Positions 1 through 7,913 of a DNA stretch of 64,000 bases are shown one piece after another; position 1 is the first letter of the stretch; the number at the start of each line of letters is the position of its first letter. The DNA is from Candidatus Saccharimonadota bacterium. Lineage in GTDB: Bacteria > Patescibacteriota > Saccharimonadia > Saccharimonadales > Saccharimonadaceae. The position numbers and the translations under genes are program-made. The stretch is from the NCBI GenBank assembly GCA_946893605.1, contig OX335598.1, positions 620,001 through 684,000 on the forward strand, written 5' to 3'. The notes beneath the pieces are model-generated. The model saw only the letters and a program-made list of their open reading frames with translations. It ran no database searches and had not been told where the DNA came from.

Positions 1-441
1 AATCTTATCCAGCCAGTAAGTCTTCGTAATTTCCGCTGAAACATAGTTATTCAAACCCTGAAGACTGTAGCCCATATTAGAGTTTTCATTAACTTTCCAG
101 TCCAAATTTTCCAGATATTTATCAATCAAATCAACGTGTGCATTAGAGGTAATTTCGCGCAATTTTTTATGCTGATCACGGTAAATAATATACGCCTTTG
201 CAGTCTTCTTAAACTTAGAGTCAATCAACGCATCCTCAACAATATCCTGAATGTCTTCAACGCTTGGTAGACGCTTTTGGTTACGAGTTTCTAAAACTCC
301 CAAAACCTTGTCGGTCAATTCAACTGCTTGAGCGGCGTCAAATTCACCAGTTTCCAACCCCGCCTTTTCAATTGCTTTTTCAATTTTTTTCCGATCAAAT
401 TTAGCAGTTCGACCATCGCGTTTTTTAATTGATTTATACAT
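1..441 (-). CDS. nrdD: Anaerobic-type ribonucleoside-triphosphate reductase, N-terminal part (window edge)
   Basis: The first 147 residues are present; the gene runs off the left edge. The start is MYKSIKKRDGRTAKFDRKKI, an ATP-cone allosteric domain (about residues 3-95), followed by the segment NMGYSLQGLNNYVSAEITKT that resembles the entry to the catalytic barrel of class III or related reductases. The enzyme would make dNTPs from NTPs. The ATG at 441 has a strong GGAGGGGG ribosome-binding site. Two NrdR-type boxes upstream support the assignment. The exact class (NrdD rather than NrdJ) is inferred, because the catalytic residues lie outside the window. Confidence 0.82.
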   Translation of the reverse strand, partial: MYKSIKKRDGRTAKFDRKKIEKAIEKAGLETGEFDAAQAVELTDKVLGVLETRNQKRLPSVEDIQDIVEDALIDSKFKKTAKAYIIYRDQHKKLREITSNAHVDLIDKYLENLDWKVNENSNMGYSLQGLNNYVSAEITKTYWLDKI

Positions 442-526
442 TCCCCCTCCTTGTTTATAAAAATAGCAAACTAGCCCAACCTCTCCAGTGGGTGCATGTT
501 GCAAAAAACGTTATTTATTTTCTAAA

Positions 527-574
527 ACACCATATGTAGTGCTTAATATTGAATATACACGCGATATATAGCGT
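527..574 (-). promoter_or_regulatory. Tandem NrdR-type operator boxes
   Basis: Two 16-bp imperfect palindromes, ACACCATATGTAGTGC at 527-542 and ACGCGATATATAGCGT at 559-574, lie upstream of the reductase gene. Their starts are 32 bp apart, about three helical turns, the usual arrangement of NrdR boxes. NrdR is a zinc-finger/ATP-cone repressor of ribonucleotide reductase genes; its own gene is not in this window. Confidence 0.7.
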
Positions 575-600
575 CTGTCAATGAAAGTACATTGTATTAT

Positions 601-1140
601 TTACATGCGAAGTGCGGAAGCATTTGCTCCCTCTGATAATGCCAAAACGTCGCGGTGAATCAGATCGACAATTTCTGCCTGAGACAGCTGTTCACCGATT
701 CGCTGCTCGCCCGGTACATTCAAAACATCTTGATCTTTCCACCACTGGCGCATTTCTGATTCGCCAAATTCATGAGTGTTTGGCTTAGTAGCGTGGCGGC
801 GCACCGTTTCTTCAAACGATACGTCAAAATAATAAATCAGTTTTTCACCCTGAAAATCATCCAGCAGCCGGCGCAGCATCGCGCCGTATTTTTTATTGCT
901 CAAAATACCCTCCAAAATCACCGTATAGCCAACATTATTGCCATACATGCATAGATCGTAAATCAGCTGAATCGCCGGATTGCCTTCGCTATCTTTCACG
1001 TGCAGTATTTCCCGGCGCACCACATCCTGTGACACTAACATTGTGCCGCAACCTAGTTGACACTGGAGTAAGCGCGCCGTGCTGGTTTTGCCACAACCAG
1101 AATTACCGCGGAGAATGATTAGCGGATGAGAGGCCGTCAC
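601..1140 (-). CDS. P-loop kinase / AAA-type nucleotide-binding protein
   Basis: A 179-aa protein with a Walker A motif near the N terminus (RGNSGCGKTSTARLLQ, residues 11-26), hydrophobic strands typical of small-molecule kinases (VILEGIL, LIYYFDV) and an Arg/His-rich lid (RRHATKP). It resembles the zeta-toxin/chloramphenicol-phosphotransferase/uridine-kinase-like group; the substrate cannot be read from sequence. It starts with GTG inside a GTGA overlap with the stop of the upstream phosphotransferase gene, so the two are translationally coupled and probably work together. No antitoxin-like partner is visible. Confidence 0.75.
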   Translation of the reverse strand: MTASHPLIILRGNSGCGKTSTARLLQCQLGCGTMLVSQDVVRREILHVKDSEGNPAIQLIYDLCMYGNNVGYTVILEGILSNKKYGAMLRRLLDDFQGEKLIYYFDVSFEETVRRHATKPNTHEFGESEMRQWWKDQDVLNVPGEQRIGEQLSQAEIVDLIHRDVLALSEGANASALRM

Positions 1141-2147
1141 ATACGCTCCAGTAAATCGTAAGCAACAGCCGCTGATAGCGCCTGCATTTGACGAAGATTA
1201 TCACCCGGCTTGAGTGGTGGCTTGAGGCTACGTATAAGGAAAAATCCGACAAATGACGCCAGCATTTCCACGTTCAACTCACCCAGCCACGGCGTTACGT
1301 CATGACCATGGCGCGCCATATCAACCAGAAATTCTGTCGCACCAGATCCCCGGGGTGCATAAGAAGCCCAGTTCCAGTCAACCAACTTCAACTCGCCAGT
1401 TTGCGGATTAAATGCCAAATTGTCACTACGAACATCCGAATGATTAAAGCAATCTTCCGTCTGCTTGGCAAATTCTTTAGCGCGCACCGAAATATCAATC
1501 AACTCATCGCGCTTTTCTAACAGCTCAATTATATTCCGACAACGCCGCTGATTAATCTCCAACTGATTTGGCAATAGTTTTTGATAATTATCAATCAACC
1601 GACGACGAATATCAGCGTCAGCAATAATCTGATCAATTCCATCATCTAAGCCAAGCTTTTCCGCCGCAAACGGTTGTAGTTGCAATTCTTCAATCAGCTC
1701 CTGTGGCAATTTTATTTTTTCCAACTCTCGAACCGCGGTTATCACTGTCAAAATATAACGTTCCGCGACAGAGTTATCTGTCGGAGGTTGCCACAACCAC
1801 CCATCTGACGAAGCATAACTGCTCGTCATCAACACGTAACCATCATCAGCCAATTCAGTCCAATCAGCAACATATTGCGGATAAGTTTTCTGTAACAAAC
1901 GCGTTACTGCATAATCTTTTTTTAGCCAGCCTAGTTCCCGCTCGCCCTCATCCGACAATAAATCAACATCAACTTCTTTAACGAAAATCGTTCGATCACC
2001 AGACGACACTAACGCTCGACGATTAAGCGAAAAGCCGCCACTTACTGATGTAATCCGTAATTCAGACGAATCAACATTCAACTCCGTTGCCGCACATTGC
2101 AAGGCTCTGTTGGTTAACAATTTATCATGACTCGGCAATGTTTCCAT
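1137..2147 (-). CDS. APH-fold phosphotransferase (aminoglycoside/choline kinase-like)
   Basis: A 336-aa protein. The catalytic loop is HSDVRSDN (about residues 236-243), equivalent to HGDxxxxN of aminoglycoside and choline kinases, followed by the metal-binding DWNWA (about 258-262). It should transfer phosphate from ATP to a small hydroxyl compound in the cytoplasm; the substrate is unknown. It heads a two-gene unit with the P-loop kinase. The promoter -10 box sits six bases before the ATG and there is no Shine-Dalgarno sequence, so the mRNA is probably leaderless. The similarity does not show antibiotic resistance. Confidence 0.8.
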   Translation of the reverse strand: METLPSHDKLLTNRALQCAATELNVDSSELRITSVSGGFSLNRRALVSSGDRTIFVKEVDVDLLSDEGERELGWLKKDYAVTRLLQKTYPQYVADWTELADDGYVLMTSSYASSDGWLWQPPTDNSVAERYILTVITAVRELEKIKLPQELIEELQLQPFAAEKLGLDDGIDQIIADADIRRRLIDNYQKLLPNQLEINQRRCRNIIELLEKRDELIDISVRAKEFAKQTEDCFNHSDVRSDNLAFNPQTGELKLVDWNWASYAPRGSGATEFLVDMARHGHDVTPWLGELNVEMLASFVGFFLIRSLKPPLKPGDNLRQMQALSAAVAYDLLERM

Positions 2148-2159
2148 GTATAAATTATA
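2148..2159 (-). promoter_or_regulatory. Leaderless -10 promoter of the phosphotransferase gene
   Basis: Read on the minus strand, TATAAT is followed by six bases (TTATAC) and then the ATG at 2147. With normal -10 to +1 spacing, transcription would begin at the A of the start codon. Confidence 0.6.
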
Positions 2160-2296
2160 ACATCATAATCATCAGGAAGCAGTTCGATAACCTTCACTGC
2201 CATCATTCGCCATAGGTTTGTTGTTAAATTGACCAATCTACTTTTATTTTTATTGCGCTTGTTGTTATAATTGGTGTCTAACATAAATTTAAGGGA

Positions 2297-3544
2297 GTGT
2301 ATGTTAATAAGAAAACGCTTTTAAATACAAAAGTTAAAATATTAACTGGAGTGATAGCCGCTGGACTATTCATTGGTGGATCATTACTTACCTTGCCGAC
2401 TGGACAAGCTAAGGGTGTCGTCAGCGATGATTATCCATTAAATGATAGTACCCACTGGAACACAGAACCTGTTTGGCGTGATGAGTTTAATGGCACATCG
2501 TTAGATAAAGATTCTTGGAATATATACGGCAGCGGATGGAGCGCTAATAACGTCCAGAGTTGCTACAGTAGAAGTGAAGAAAATGTGAATGTTAAAAACG
2601 GCAGTCTAAACTTGGTCGGACTATACAGAAGCTGTGCGCTGCACAGGAAATGAAAAAAGCGGCAACTTCACCTCTGGATTCGTAGAACTAAGGTAAAAAA
2701 TTTTGGACTTACGGCTACATCGAGGCGCGTATAAAAATGCCAAATAATAAGAGTACCTGGCCTGGTTTTTGGATGAGTCCTGCAACGAAGGAGTATGGAG
2801 ACTGGCCTCGCAGTGGTGAAATTGACATCGTAGAAACTAAAGGTTCTAACTTAGATTACGCGGCAGCAGACGCTCACTGGGGACTTTTCAAAATACAATA
2901 AGAAACATGCCCAAGGCAAGGATTTGCCAGCTGGATTCAAAGATGCCACTCAGTGGCACACTTACGGCGTAAAATGGACTGAAGGAAAATTGGAATATTA
3001 CATTGATGGCGTAAAGTTTCACACCGTCAACGGATTCGGTCAGCCAAACGCAGCAAACACACCTTATGGTCCGTTTGATCAACCATTCTTCCTACGACTT
3101 AACTTAGCAATTGGCGGTGACTACATTGATGGTAAAGGCGGTAAATGGTCAAACGCTTACAACGCCTTAGCTAAATATCCAAAGTCATTCCCGGCAACTA
3201 TGTCAATCGATTACGTCCGCGTATACGAAAGACGAACAGCTAAGGAAATAAACGTGCCAGATAACAATTTGCGCACTCAACTTAATAAAAAATTGTCAAC
3301 AGTACTTAGTACTAATCGTAAAGACGATCAAAAAATTGCTGACGTAGAGTTAGAAAAATTGACAGACCTTAACTTGGATACAGCCGACAACGCGTCAGAA
3401 GCAGATAAGATTCACGATCTAACAGGATTAGAGGCAGCTAAAAACCTTAAGACCTTATCTCTTAAGAACAGCTCTGTCTTCGACCTAAGAGCGGTTTCTA
3501 ACATCAAATCCCTAAAGTCGATAAACCTAACGATTAATCGCTAA
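2297..3544 (+). pseudogene. GH16 beta-glucanase-like secreted protein, copy 1 (frame interrupted, no anchor)
   Basis: Tandem paralogue of the gene at 3731. The N terminus has a hydrophobic signal segment (ILTGVIAAGLFIGGSLLTL). A GH16 domain follows with the catalytic signature GEIDIVE, then the start of an internalin-like leucine-rich region (DLTGLEAAKNLKTLSLKNSS). Compared with copy 2 the frame is broken several times, near 2320 (ATG at 2301 versus GTG at 2297), 2640, 2690 and 2900. Most breaks look like one- or two-base losses and may be sequence errors. Copy 2's Pro/Gln linker and sortase-like tail are absent: translation ends at 3544 and a terminator follows 20 bases later, so this copy is really shorter. 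A TATAAT box near 2270 and AAGGGAG before the start serve expression. Confidence 0.72.
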
Positions 3545-3563
3545 TTAGCTTAGGCGTTTACAG

Positions 3564-3598
3564 AAAAATTGTCATCTCATTATGGGGTGGCAATTTTT
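3564..3598 (+). terminator. Rho-independent terminator after GH16 copy 1
   Basis: AAAAATTGTCA pairs with TGGCAATTTTT around a 13-base loop (one G-U pair), and the 3' arm ends in a T run. It would stop transcripts of GH16 copy 1 and separates the two paralogues. Confidence 0.7.
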
Positions 3599-3730
3599 TA
3601 TTTCAGCTTAAAACCTCAGTATTCAGCGTTTCCACAGCTCTGTTGTTAAAATAACTACATAATATTCTTTACTTTTATTCCGCTTATTGTTACACTAGCG
3701 ATGGATAAAGATATTTGAGAGAAAACAAAA

Positions 3731-5481
3731 ATGTTAATAAAAAGACGTTTTTTTAATACAAAAGTTAAAATAGTAACTGCGGTGATGGCTGTGAGTGTCG
3801 TTGTTGGTGGGGCGTTATTTACCCTGCCAATGGACAACGCCAAAGGTGTAGGAAGCCCTTACCCGCCAGCAGATACCAGTAACTATGTGTCAACCCAAGG
3901 TTCAGTGATGAATTTAACGGCACATCATTAAATACAAACCTCTGGAATTACTACACTGGCGGCTGGAAGGATGAAAACCAGCAAGTCCAAAACTGCTACA
4001 CGTCTGAAGAAGAAAACGTAAATGTCAGCGGCGGTAGTCTGAATTTGGTTGGTTTATACAAACCAGGAAAAACCTGTACAGGTAACACCAAAACTGGAGA
4101 CTTTACTTCTGGCTTCGTACAAACAAAAGGTAAAGCAAGCTTTAAATATGGCTATATTGAAGCTCGTATAAAAATGCCAAAGAATAAGAGTACTTGGCCC
4201 GGCTTCTGGATGAGTCCTTCTGATAAGCAGTATGGAGAATGGCCTAACAGCGGTGAGATCGACATCGTAGAAGCAAAAGGCTCTAACTACAAATTTGCTG
4301 CTTCTGACGCACACTGGCGAGATAAAAATACACCAACCGGTCAAACTGGAGGTCACAGAAGTCGCCAAGGCGTTATTCCATCGACCAAGTTCGACACTCA
4401 TGACACTACAGAGTGGCACACATACGGCGTAAAATGGACTGAAGGCAAACTTGAATACTTCATTGACGGAGAGCTACATCATACAATTACCGAATTTAAG
4501 AATTCAAACTCCACAGGAAATCCAAATGGACCATTTGATCAAGACTTCTTCTTGCGTCTTAACTTAGCGATTGGCGGTAACTACATTGATGCTCCGTGGA
4601 ACGATGCGCACAATTCAGTAGGCGCTGCGAACGATTTTCCAGCAACTATGTCAGTCGACTACGTCCGCGTATACGAAAGGCGAACAGCTAAGGAAGTCAA
4701 CATGCCAGATAACAATTTGCGCAAGTTGCTTAATGAAAAACTGTCAATAGCGCTTAGCACTAATCGTAAAGACGATCAAAAAATTACTGACATGGAGTTG
4801 GAAAAATTTACAGATCTTAACCTAAGTTACTCAAACATTTACGACCTAACCGGAATAGAAGCTGCTAAGAATCTTCAGAACTTGTTGTTAAACAACAACT
4901 ATATCTCAGACCTAAGCCCACTATCTGGTCTAACTTCTCTAAAAATTCTATCCTTAAGAAATAACTGCTTCGCCGATATAAGTCCGCTAGCTGGATTAAC
5001 ATCCCTGACTTCCCTACGTCTTGAAAATCAGCGAGTTAGTGTTAAGCCTAACGACAAATCATTCGCTTCACCGCTGAAGGATTTGGCAGGAAACACGGTT
5101 TCTGTAACCAACTCAGCGGAAGTCGTCAACGACACAGCAACTCCTGGAAATATTCAGCTACTATCACTACCAGCCAGCGGAGCATCCCCTATCCTGAATG
5201 CCCCTTGGACCAGAAGTGTAACGCTCGGAACAGTTTCAGCTACATTTAGCGGTACTCTGGCTATCGACACATCAGCAATCCCTAGGGCAGGTCAACCGCA
5301 GCCTCAGCCACAACCACAGCCGCAGCCACAGCCTGGAAATCCGTCAGCTGCCGCTCATAATCCAGCTAATAAGCCTCAGGATGCTGTAAGCGGACTACTT
5401 GCAAACACAGGATTTAATGCCTTCTTAGGTGTTATCGCCACCCTAGCATTAGTTGCCGCAGGACTATTCATTCTACGCTAA
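3731..5481 (+). CDS. GH16 endo-beta-glucanase with leucine-rich repeats and sortase-type anchor, copy 2
   Basis: About 583 aa once one missing base near 3900 is allowed for (VWSDEFNGTSL continues in the next frame). Order: signal/TM segment (residues about 12-32); GH16 laminarinase-like domain (about 55-300) with catalytic ExDxxE in GEIDIVEAKG, the two Glu being nucleophile and acid/base; leucine-rich repeats of internalin type (DLSPLSGLTSLKILSL, DISPLAGLTSLTSLRL); a Pro/Gln linker; then LANTG, a hydrophobic helix and a final Arg, the layout of an LPXTG-type sortase substrate. It should be a cell-surface enzyme cleaving beta-1,3/1,4-glucans while the repeats bind a protein or glycan. Ala at LPXTG position 2 is unusual. 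No sortase gene is in the window. Confidence 0.82.
5293..5334 (+). repeat. Pro-Gln codon repeat in GH16 copy 2
   Basis: A short run of alternating CAG/CAA and CCA/CCG/CCT codons encodes a (Gln-Pro)n linker. It is a low-complexity spacer between the leucine-rich region and the anchor, of a kind that varies in length between strains. Confidence 0.75.
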
Positions 5482-5494
5482 CCAGAGGCTACAT

Positions 5495-5527
5495 AAAATT
5501 ACCACCCCGCGATGAGGTGGTAATTTT
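5495..5527 (+). terminator. Rho-independent terminator after GH16 copy 2
   Basis: A 12-bp perfect stem, AAAATTACCACC with GGTGGTAATTTT, and a T run. The symmetrical A and T runs let it work in both directions; the gene at 5554 on the opposite strand ends just beyond it. Confidence 0.85.
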
Positions 5528-5553
5528 TTATTGAGAAGTTGGTTTTTATTGTT

Positions 5554-5937
5554 TTACATACCATCAAAAACCAATAAAGCTACATCGCCATCTGCATCAT
5601 TAGCACCCAGCTCTATAAACCTCATCAAATCATCTATCCGCTTAACGGCGCCAGCCTCTCGCCTCTCTTCCGCTAACTTTCGTATCTCTGGCAATTCATT
5701 TTCTACCAGCCGAACATATGAGTAGCCGTCTACAGCAGTATGTCCATAAAGATCAATATGCGCAATCACCGGAAATCGCCGCTCAAAATCTTCAGCGCTC
5801 TCCGCCGAACTGCTAGCAAAGTTAAAAATGTCCTTTAAGTCATTACTCTTTGGGCTGCTCTTAAAATCATCCCGTAAACATTGACTAGAAAGAAATCTAG
5901 CCCACATACCATCGCAATAAGTGTTATTCATAGTCAT
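5554..5937 (-). CDS. Hypothetical protein, 127 aa
   Basis: An acidic soluble protein with no signal or membrane segment and no family I recognise. The middle is charged and helical (VENELPEIRKLAEERREAGA), and it ends in ALLVFDGM. It converges on the GH16 terminator. The start has TGAGATAATAATG, a modest ribosome-binding site, and a second in-frame ATG lies two codons on. The tRNA-Asn gene and LexA-like gene lie upstream on the same strand, so it may be cotranscribed with neither or both. Confidence 0.55.
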   Translation of the reverse strand: MTMNNTYCDGMWARFLSSQCLRDDFKSSPKSNDLKDIFNFASSSAESAEDFERRFPVIAHIDLYGHTAVDGYSYVRLVENELPEIRKLAEERREAGAVKRIDDLMRFIELGANDADGDVALLVFDGM

Positions 5938-6033
5938 TATTATCTCACTTATCCCGCGTTATTAGAAATATATAACTACAAAAACAAATAAAAAAGGCCT
6001 CAACTATACTCGTTGAAGTCTTAAAATTCGATT

Positions 6034-6108
6034 TGGCTCCGGCAGCTGGGCTCGAACCAGCGACCTATTGGTTAACAGCCAACCGCTCTACCACTGAGCT
6101 ATGCCGGA
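6034..6108 (-). tRNA. tRNA-Asn (GTT)
   Basis: The minus strand folds as a full cloverleaf: acceptor TCCGGCA/TGCCGGA, anticodon loop CTGTTAA with anticodon GTT, T-loop TTCGAGC and an encoded 3' CCA. Confidence 0.95.
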
Positions 6109-6149
6109 ATATGTCTTGTATTATAGCGAGTTTTTGAATAGTTGTAAAG

Positions 6150-6482
6150 TTACTGACGGACAATTTCCAATGCTTTTTTTAAAATCTCCACTTCCGAGCG
6201 TGATTTTTCGTCGTCCTCGGCTTCTCTCTTCTTAATTTCTTTCGCTAAATTCTGCCACCAAACTTCTTTTTTCTCACTACTCAGCGTCAAAGATCTAACT
6301 TCGCCGTCCTGCTTCTCTAAAAATCCCGCAGCCACCAAATTATCAACGTGTTTTGCCACTGTCGATACCGATTTATAGCCCAAGGCGCGCATAATTTCCC
6401 GAAGCGTCGGACTATAGCCATTGCCCTTTATAAATCCATCGATAAAATCCAACATTATTTTTTGCTTTTTAGTCAGTTTCAT
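6150..6482 (-). CDS. LexA-like winged-helix repressor lacking the peptidase domain
   Basis: About 110 aa. Residues 1-65 match the LexA DNA-binding domain (LTKKQKIMLDFIDGF, YSPTLREIMRALGYKS, STVAKHVDNLVAAGFL). The rest is a short charged tail with no Ser/Lys self-cleavage domain, half the usual LexA length. It probably binds DNA and represses, but cannot be released by RecA-driven cleavage. I place the start at the ATG at 6482 rather than the in-frame ATG at 6500, because a TATACT box lies exactly six bases before 6482 and overlaps the upstream codons. It is divergent from the glycan cluster and may regulate it and itself. Confidence 0.8.
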   Translation of the reverse strand: MKLTKKQKIMLDFIDGFIKGNGYSPTLREIMRALGYKSVSTVAKHVDNLVAAGFLEKQDGEVRSLTLSSEKKEVWWQNLAKEIKKREAEDDEKSRSEVEILKKALEIVRQ

Positions 6483-6488
6483 ATCTAA

Positions 6489-6516
6489 AGTATACACCAT
6501 ACGCTATACTTAAAGT
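6489..6516. promoter_or_regulatory. Divergent leaderless promoters with inverted repeat
   Basis: Minus strand: TATACT at 6494-6489, six bases, then the ATG at 6482. Plus strand: TATACT at 6505-6510, six bases, then the ATG at 6517. The plus-strand element is a perfect inverted repeat (ATACTT-A-AAGTAT, 6506-6518) and a related half-site, AAAGTATAC, lies over the minus-strand box. This is a good candidate operator for the LexA-like repressor. Confidence 0.6.
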
Positions 6517-7913
6517 ATGGCAAAAAAATACATTAACGACGTTCGATTCTGGCTATTGGCTATTGTTGTTTTTGGCGGCGGCTTTGCTTTACATCCCAGT
6601 GTCGGATTATCAATTCTGGATTTTTCATCTTTGCGCATAGGACTATATCAAATCGCGGCAGTCGGATTGATGATATCTTCCTTGCCTCTAATATTCGAAA
6701 AACGGCGATCATTATTTAGAAACCGATGGCTAATCGGCGGATTTTTGGCAATTTTTATCGCCATCACCGTCGGTGTATTTTTCGCAGAAGCACGCCTGCG
6801 CACCGCGTTATATTCATTATCGCTATTATTCTTACTCACCGTCGGATTATCCGCTGGCTTAATTTACAGCGAATTGTCAAAATCAGAAAAACGCAAACTC
6901 ATCAATGTCGGATTATGGAGCGGGCTGGTTTTTGGGATTTTAGCAATTATTCAGCTCATCGTCGCCACTTTTGAACCAACAGGATTTGGTACGCTTTGCG
7001 CTGGCTGTAAAGCCGACGTTTTTGGGTTTCCACGAATCAATTTATTCGCCGCCGAACCGCAATTCTTCGCCAATTCTCTACTCCCAGCATTTTCCTTGCG
7101 CTCTTTCAATCAAAATCTCGCTTAGCCAAATTTAGCCTATTTTTCACAACTCTCGCCATATCTTTAACATTTTCCCGTGGCGGATTTTTGGCAATTTTTA
7201 TCGCCATCACAGCCTTATTGATAATCGCTTTCATAAAACGAATTGACGTATCTTTTATCTGTAAAAAACTTCCAATCATCTTCGCTGGATTATTACTCGG
7301 ATTCGCCTTATTATTCTCATCAGCCAACATTAAATACGCCAACACGCCTTTCATTGCGCACAATACCTTCGTCAGTATGGTTGATCAATTATCTCTCGGG
7401 AAAATTAAGATTCCGCAAAAATCCGTCGCCAAAAATCCATCACCAAAACCCGCCGAAAACGTTCCATCAAGCAACAATTCTTTCCAGCCCGCTGGTTTCG
7501 TTGAAGCTTCCGCCAACGACAGACTCAGTGCCAGTGATTTAGCCATAAAATCTTGGCTGTCATCGCCACGAACATTCTTCTTCGGCGTCGGACTTGGCAA
7601 CCTCGGTAATTTCATCCAAAAACACCTTCACGTAAACGTCCCAGCGGACCAAACAGTCTACGTTTTTTACATATTATTACTCAGCGGACTGGGGGTTATC
7701 GGACTATTTACTCTTCTAATTGCCCCATTGATAATCATATTTTTCGCCATAAAAAATATCCGTAAAATTAAAGCTCAATTTATCTTGTCGCTAACCATCG
7801 CGATGTTTGTACATTTCTGGTTTTTTGGCAGCTTCATAAATACGATTCATTGTTTTGCTATAATCGGCATATTTTTGTATAATTACCCCAGAGATTATGC
7901 GGAAAAAGTCTGA
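6517..7913 (+). CDS. O-antigen ligase/polymerase-like membrane protein (one frameshift)
   Basis: About 465 aa of regularly spaced hydrophobic helices, with a large outside loop (SFQPAGFVEASANDRLSASD) and the downstream helix pattern of the Wzy/WaaL O-antigen ligase family. The frame breaks near 7116, where one base is missing from an A pair before the codons for SKSRLAKFSLFF; after that the frame is open to the TGA at 7913. It would join or polymerise lipid-linked glycans at the outer face of the membrane. It is first in the glycan cluster and overlaps the next gene by 17 bases. The assignment rests on topology and context rather than a strict motif. Confidence 0.72.

Noticed and set aside
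1137-2147. Antibiotic-resistance aminoglycoside phosphotransferase
   Set aside because: Only the general APH fold motifs are visible. The protein has a housekeeping-like context with a second kinase, so resistance cannot be claimed.
5293-5334. CRISPR or tandem DNA repeat at the Pro-Gln run
   Set aside because: The units are short degenerate codons with no spacers; it is a coding low-complexity linker. No CRISPR array or cas gene was seen anywhere in the window.
2297-5481. GH16 duplication as a mobile element insertion
   Set aside because: No transposase, terminal inverted repeats or target duplications are visible. The arrangement is explained by tandem duplication.
6482-6500. Start of the LexA-like protein at 6500
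   Set aside because: The extra six codons lie inside the TATACT promoter element, while the start at 6482 is exactly six bases from it and gives the usual LexA N terminus MKLTKKQK.
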